From NCBI GenBank assembly GCA_009699795.1, contig WLNK01000034.1, positions 1-9,817 of the forward strand: a stretch of 9,817 nucleotides of DNA. Direction: 5' to 3'. Under the pieces are notes generated by a model. The model was not told the origin of the DNA, searched no databases, and saw nothing but the letters and a program-made list of their open reading frames with translations. Within the stretch, counting starts at the first letter, position 1; every line of letters starts with the position of its first letter. Below are positions 6,262 through 9,817 of the stretch, in pieces. The position numbers were made by a program, and so were the translations under genes. Source of the DNA: Actinomycetota bacterium. GTDB lineage: Bacteria; Actinomycetota; Actinomycetes; Nanopelagicales; Nanopelagicaceae.

Positions 6262-7608
6262 ATGGATAAACCTACAATAATTCTTGCAACAAGTAACGGT
6301 GTCGGTATGGGACACCTAGCTCGTGCAACTGCAATTGCACTTGAGCTAAGAGAAGTTGCAAATCCAATAATTGTTTCAATGGCCGGGGGTATTGCTGAAA
6401 TACCGGAATTTTCTGGAATACGTTGTGAATATATTCCAGGTCGCGACCGCGGTTGGATGAAGAGAAGTAAATGGGATGCATATCTACGAGATCGACTAGT
6501 TGCTTTAGTAAACGAAACAAATGCAAGTGCACTTTCTTTTGACGGCGTAGTTCCTTACCCAGGTGTCATCGCGACAAAATTAAAGAACCCTAATTTGAAT
6601 CTTGTATGGATTCGCCGTGGGTTGTGGCGCAAGAATCCACTTCGCTTTGGTCTGCCACTTCAATCAAAGATGATGGATTTCGTCATCGAACCTGGAGATT
6701 TTGCCTCTGCTTACGACAGCGGTCCTACATCAGTTCAGAGCGATGCTCTTCATATCGCTCCTGTATCTCTGTACAACAGCGCATTTGCCTACAAGCGCGA
6801 AGATGCGATGAAAACTATTGGCCTAGATCCAAAGCGCCCAGCAGTCTTAGTTCAGCTTGGCACAGGAGAAAATGATGCCAATGAAAAAATGCGGGCGGCG
6901 CTTACTGGTCTTATCGGTTGGAAAGATTTACAGATCGTTTTGACTAAGGAGCCAAAAGATAAGAATGGGAAATCTTTAGTACCTGATGGGCTTGAAGTAA
7001 AAGTGGTTAGGTATTTCCCTCTTGCTAATGTTTTAAAGGCCTTTGACGCAGCGATTTGTGCAACTGGTTATAACGGCGTGCATGAACTTTTACCAGCGCA
7101 GATTCCAACGGTATTGGTTTCGAATATCAGAGGAACTGACGACCAGGAAGCGCGCGCAAAATGGTGTAACGATTTTGGTTTTGCAATTCGCGCCGATCAG
7201 GCCAATTTATCTGTCATCACTGAAAAAGTGCGCCAGCTTCAAAATGAAGAAACACGGAAACGTCTTACAGAGAAATGTATTGAGCTGCCTTTTACATCAG
7301 GGGCAAAAGAGGCTGCAGATATTCTTTATAAAATCGCAATGGGAACTAAATCTTCAGAGAGCGCTCCATATTTACTTCGGCAATTTGTTTACACACTTCT
7401 TAGATATTCAGGGCTTGGATATCGCAAGCTTCGCCCGCATAAGAATTTTAGAGTTGTTACAGAGAGTATTCCTGTCTGGAGTCAAGCCACAGGAGTTGAA
7501 GAGCTAAGAGAAAATATTCGCGGTGATGTTCGATTCGAACACATCATTTACGGAGCTTCAGATACTTATATAGATCGACGAAAGAAAATAGCTAAGAAAG
7601 CTTATTAA
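6262..7608 (+). CDS. GT-B glycosyltransferase, GT28/MurG-like, acceptor unknown
   Basis: The 448-residue protein looks like a two-domain GT-B enzyme transferring sugar from a nucleotide-sugar donor. The N-terminal glycine loop GVGMGHLARATAIALEL (13-29) resembles the GGxGGHxxPALAIA loop of the MurG/GT28 group. The C-terminal donor-site region holds CATGYNGVHELLPAQIPTVLVS (267-288), the expected G-x-N-x-x-x-E pattern, followed by GTDDQEARA (291-299). LVQLGTG (197-203) opens the second domain. There is no signal peptide or membrane segment. Residues from about 365 to 448 form a basic tail (YRKLRPHKN, RRKKIAKKAY) beyond the usual domain, which could help it sit on the membrane. It is not MurG itself: the neighbourhood has no cell-wall genes and the motifs diverge. 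It stands alone on its strand and overlaps dedA by 4 bp at the stop codons. Confidence 0.75.
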   Translation: MDKPTIILATSNGVGMGHLARATAIALELREVANPIIVSMAGGIAEIPEFSGIRCEYIPGRDRGWMKRSKWDAYLRDRLVALVNETNASALSFDGVVPYPGVIATKLKNPNLNLVWIRRGLWRKNPLRFGLPLQSKMMDFVIEPGDFASAYDSGPTSVQSDALHIAPVSLYNSAFAYKREDAMKTIGLDPKRPAVLVQLGTGENDANEKMRAALTGLIGWKDLQIVLTKEPKDKNGKSLVPDGLEVKVVRYFPLANVLKAFDAAICATGYNGVHELLPAQIPTVLVSNIRGTDDQEARAKWCNDFGFAIRADQANLSVITEKVRQLQNEETRKRLTEKCIELPFTSGAKEAADILYKIAMGTKSSESAPYLLRQFVYTLLRYSGLGYRKLRPHKNFRVVTESIPVWSQATGVEELRENIRGDVRFEHIIYGASDTYIDRRKKIAKKAY

Positions 7609-8234
7609 TCTTCCAATAGATGCTCTAGTTTGCGCTTTAAATAAAGTACAACCGCAACTACAAGAGCCAAGAAAACTATTGCCCAATAACGCAGGTATTT
7701 TTCTAACGTTGCAAGCGAATTAGCAAATTCATATCCTAAAAAGACCACTATTGTTGTAAAGACAATGCCTCCAGCAGCGTTCCACTTAAGAAATGTTCGA
7801 TATGGAACTCTATTCATTCCGGCCAGTGCTGGAACAAGTGCGCGAAGAAGAGCTTGTGCACGACCAAAGAAGATTGCTCCGCCGTGATAACGATCAAATA
7901 TGTGTTGGGCTAACTTCCATCTCTTTTCACCAACGAATCTTCCGAAAGCATTCTCTTTAATTCGAGGTCCCAGATGTTTTCCTATTTCATAACCCACAGA
8001 GTCGCCTGCAATAGCACCAACAATTGCAAAGCCTAGAAAGACCCAAACGTTCCACACTCCGGCATGAGCAAGAACGCCACCGATAAGCAGTGAAGTTTCA
8101 CCAGGAAGGACAAAACCTACAAAAGCCGCCGCCTCTGCAAAGGCTAAAAGAATGAGCAGAGCGAAAAGTGGGATTTGTAAATTATTTGCAACAAGAGTGT
8201 CTGCTGTTTGATGAATCCACTCTGAAATCGACAT
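7605..8234 (-). CDS. DedA/SNARE-associated family integral membrane protein
   Basis: The 209 residues fit the DedA family, with lipid-scramblase or flippase roles (undecaprenyl phosphate or phosphatidylethanolamine recycling) and links to proton motive force. The order is a hydrophobic segment (21-41), the re-entrant FVLPGETSLLIGG (41-53, with E46), a second segment (61-77) ending in AGDSVGYEIGKHLG (76-89, with D78), the signature FFGRAQALLRALVPALAGMNRVPYRTFLKWNAAGG (122-156, with R125 and R131 and the re-entrant Pro), then two terminal segments (about 157-170 and 182-199) and a charged tail RKLEHLLED. E46, D78 and the two Arg are the residues usually needed in this family. TACTCT is at exactly -12 to -7 from the ATG, with no Shine-Dalgarno, so it probably has its own leaderless promoter 33 bp downstream of the dioxygenase gene, though read-through from that gene is likely. 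Confidence 0.88.
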   Translation of the reverse strand: MSISEWIHQTADTLVANNLQIPLFALLILLAFAEAAAFVGFVLPGETSLLIGGVLAHAGVWNVWVFLGFAIVGAIAGDSVGYEIGKHLGPRIKENAFGRFVGEKRWKLAQHIFDRYHGGAIFFGRAQALLRALVPALAGMNRVPYRTFLKWNAAGGIVFTTIVVFLGYEFANSLATLEKYLRYWAIVFLALVVAVVLYLKRKLEHLLED

Positions 8235-8240
8235 GCGCTA

Positions 8241-8246
8241 AGAGTA
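8241..8246 (-). promoter_or_regulatory. Candidate -10 element for dedA (leaderless spacing)
   Basis: TACTCT on the minus strand (8246-8241) fits TANNNT at exactly -12 to -7 from the dedA ATG at 8234. It lies in the 33-bp gap after the dioxygenase stop. I see no recognisable -35. Confidence 0.5.
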
Positions 8247-8267
8247 TATGAGAGTTAAATCTGCTTC

Positions 8268-9065
8268 TTAAAATCTAGAACGAATTTCCCAAAGATCAGC
8301 GAAGACTGGGTTAAAGAGCGTGGAAGCTAGATATTTAGTACCGCTTGATCCACCAGTTCCACTTTTCTGACCAATTGTGCGTTCAACCATTTTTACATGG
8401 CGGTAACGCCATTCTTGAATTCCTTCGTCAATATCAACTAGTCGTTCGCACACCATTGCAGATTCTGGGTCATTTTGATGAACGATAAGTAGTACATCTT
8501 GTACTTCAACGTTTGGAGTGTAAGCAATTGACTTATCCCGCTGCATAACAGAGGCAGGCATCATATGTCCGCGTTTTTCAAGATAGACCAGAGCTGAATC
8601 CCAAATCGAATTTCCTTTACAAATCTCCGCGATTTCTTGCTGAACATCTAGGGGTAGATGGCCAGCCATTTTTTCATCACGTCGACCGAGAATTGCTTCA
8701 ACTTTTCTAAATTGTGCAGATTGAAATCCACTTGATGAAGCCAAATATCCGCGGAATGCATTGAATTGGAGAGGAGTCATTGTTTCGAGAATGTCTACTT
8801 GGGTAACGCAAACTTTCATAATGGTACGAATTCGCCCTAATAGTGCCAGCGATCGATGTGTATCGCCTGCCTCTAGCGCGCGCGATGCCTCTTGAAATTC
8901 ATGAATAAGTTGTTTAAACCAGAGTTCATAAGTTTGGTGAATGATGATGAAAAGCATTTCATCATGTTCGGGCCCCTCAGATAGAGGACGCTGTAACTTT
9001 AATAGCTCATCAACTGCAAGGTATGAGGTGTACGAAAGTGCTGAATCGAAATTATTTTCGCTCAT
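8268..9065 (-). CDS. kynA: Tryptophan 2,3-dioxygenase
   Basis: This heme enzyme opens the indole ring of L-tryptophan with O2, giving N-formylkynurenine, the first step of the kynurenine pathway in the cytosol. The family signature is unmistakable: HDEMLFIIIHQTYELWFKQ (34-52, with active-site H43 matching His55 of the Xanthomonas enzyme), GYLASSSGFQSAQFR (105-119, with the substrate-carboxylate Arg), and WRYRHVKMVERTIGQKSGTGGSSGTKYL (219-246, with H223 the proximal heme ligand and the GTGGSSG loop). At 265 residues it is somewhat shorter than characterised bacterial homologues (about 280-300), mostly at the N-terminus, but no key residue is lost. Its ATG overlaps the kynureninase stop as ATGA, so the two are probably translationally coupled; no good Shine-Dalgarno precedes it. 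Confidence 0.95.
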   Translation of the reverse strand: MSENNFDSALSYTSYLAVDELLKLQRPLSEGPEHDEMLFIIIHQTYELWFKQLIHEFQEASRALEAGDTHRSLALLGRIRTIMKVCVTQVDILETMTPLQFNAFRGYLASSSGFQSAQFRKVEAILGRRDEKMAGHLPLDVQQEIAEICKGNSIWDSALVYLEKRGHMMPASVMQRDKSIAYTPNVEVQDVLLIVHQNDPESAMVCERLVDIDEGIQEWRYRHVKMVERTIGQKSGTGGSSGTKYLASTLFNPVFADLWEIRSRF

Positions 9066-9817
9066 GTAACTCGTGAATCCGATCCTTCAATAGTTAGATG
9101 TTTTCCTGAAGCCACAAGGTCGCGTATTCGCTGGAAACCATCCCATACCTCTACATATGAAGTTGGTAGGGGCGCAATTGCTAAGCGGATTGAATTAGGA
9201 GTTCTGTAATCTGGAATTACATTTGCAAATTTGCGAAGTGCAACACAAATTTTTGCTGCCTCTGGATGACCCAGTGAAATATGCCCACCGCGTTCATTTG
9301 GATCTCGTGAAGTAAGGAGCGTGAAGCCTAAATCAACGAGCCATTCGTCATAAAGCTTGATCATCATTTCAGTACCGATCGCTGCTTTTTCTGCGATTCG
9401 ATGAATCCCTGCTTCTTCAATCATCGTAAATGCGCTTTTAATGCAACGCAGTCCAATTAGTGAAGGGCTTGCTATTTGAAAACCGCGTATGCCAGGTGCC
9501 CGCTCAAATACGGGGCCCATTCCAAATTGATCATCTTGAGAGAACCATCCTTGAATAGGAACCTGTAACTCGGCCTGCACTTTCTTATTTACATATAGCC
9601 AGGCAGGTGAACCTGGGCCAGAGTTTCCATATTTATATGTACAGCCAACTGCAATGTCGACGCCGTTTGCATCAAAGTTCATTTCGATTGCACCAACTGC
9701 GTGGCTTGCATCCCAAAGTAAGAAAGCACCGTAGTTACGAACTAAATCAGTGAGTTCCTTAATATTGTTGCGCGCACCTGATCGGTATTGAATTACTTCA
9801 AGAGTTACAAGTGCGAC
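9062..9817 (-). CDS. kynU: Kynureninase, 5' part outside the window
   Basis: The frame is open from the last base of the window to a TGA at 9062, giving 251 residues of the C-terminal two thirds; about 150-160 N-terminal residues are missing. Kynureninase is a PLP enzyme that cleaves kynurenine to anthranilate and alanine. Counting from the first visible residue, there is LLWDASHAVGA (33-43, with the Asp and His of the cofactor site), GCTYKYGNSGPGSPAW (58-73, K62 the Schiff-base lysine), QGWFSQDDQF followed by FERAPGIRGF, and the C-terminal NSIRLAIAPLPTSYVEVWDGFQRIRDLV region with its Arg. The common KYLNGGPG is KYGNSGPG here. An internal Met at 9682 would give a 206-residue product but would cut away conserved sequence, so it is not the start. 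It overlaps the dioxygenase gene by 4 bp. Confidence 0.93.
   Translation of the reverse strand, partial: VALVTLEVIQYRSGARNNIKELTDLVRNYGAFLLWDASHAVGAIEMNFDANGVDIAVGCTYKYGNSGPGSPAWLYVNKKVQAELQVPIQGWFSQDDQFGMGPVFERAPGIRGFQIASPSLIGLRCIKSAFTMIEEAGIHRIAEKAAIGTEMMIKLYDEWLVDLGFTLLTSRDPNERGGHISLGHPEAAKICVALRKFANVIPDYRTPNSIRLAIAPLPTSYVEVWDGFQRIRDLVASGKHLTIEGSDSRVT

Noticed and set aside
7043..7507. 154-codon plus-strand frame inside the glycosyltransferase gene
   Set aside because: It lies wholly within a well-supported gene in another frame and has no motif. The donor-site motif of the glycosyltransferase sits in the main frame across the same bases.
9062..9682. Kynureninase starting at the internal Met at 9682
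   Set aside because: The frame stays open to the window edge and the upstream 45 codons contain conserved kynureninase sequence (LLWDASHAVG), so the true start is outside the window.
1..9817. CRISPR arrays, tRNA or rRNA genes, insertion sequences, defence systems
   Set aside because: I found no direct-repeat arrays, no cloverleaf-like stretches, no transposase or integrase motifs and no flanking terminal repeats. Coding density leaves almost no space for them.

Overview
The window reads as chromosome of a streamlined, low-GC actinobacterium, most like the freshwater Nanopelagicales (acI) group. That placement is inferred from four things: protein style (polyphosphate-glucokinase-like ROK kinase, short class I mannose-6-phosphate isomerase, actinobacterial inosose-dehydratase-like and AroE-like proteins), base composition that looks to be in the low-to-mid forties percent GC, almost no intergenic DNA, and start sites that look leaderless. 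A 16S or whole-genome comparison would be needed to confirm it.

Layout. Positions 1-754 (minus): 3'-truncated inosose-dehydratase-like TIM-barrel gene. It diverges across 35 bp from 790-1647 (plus), an AroE/shikimate-dehydrogenase-family gene, followed by 1691-2458 (plus), a ROK sugar kinase. The ROK stop codon abuts the stop of a convergent class I mannose-6-phosphate isomerase (2459-3493, minus). That gene diverges across only 17 bp from a ribokinase-like PfkB kinase (3511-4380, plus). The kinase overlaps by 20 bp, tail to tail, with rbsD (4361-4750, minus), which lies downstream of a class III aminotransferase (4769-6163, minus). A 98-bp intergenic region, the longest here, separates the aminotransferase from a divergent GT-B glycosyltransferase (6262-7608, plus). 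The glycosyltransferase overlaps a DedA membrane protein (7605-8234, minus) by 4 bp. Upstream of dedA on the minus strand lie tryptophan 2,3-dioxygenase (8268-9065) and a 5'-truncated kynureninase (9062-9817), joined by an ATGA overlap. No stretch over 300 bases lacks a gene.

Function. The left two thirds is carbohydrate and polyol metabolism: cyclitol or keto-inositol dehydration and oxidation, hexose phosphorylation, mannose/fructose-6-phosphate interconversion, and ribose mutarotation and phosphorylation. The right end is the start of the kynurenine route, tryptophan to N-formylkynurenine and kynurenine to anthranilate plus alanine; the formamidase that links the two steps is not in the window.

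The most distinctive signal is regulatory. Four predicted starts (754-, 3493-, 3511+, 8234-) have a TANNNT -10 hexamer at exactly -12 to -7 relative to the A of ATG, and a fifth (790+) is one base off. This implies leaderless mRNAs. At 3494-3510 two opposing -10 hexamers overlap almost completely. I see no tRNA, rRNA, CRISPR, mobile element or defence system, and no clearly new multi-gene system. The AroE-like/inosose-dehydratase-like pair and the aminotransferase-rbsD pair are the most open functionally.
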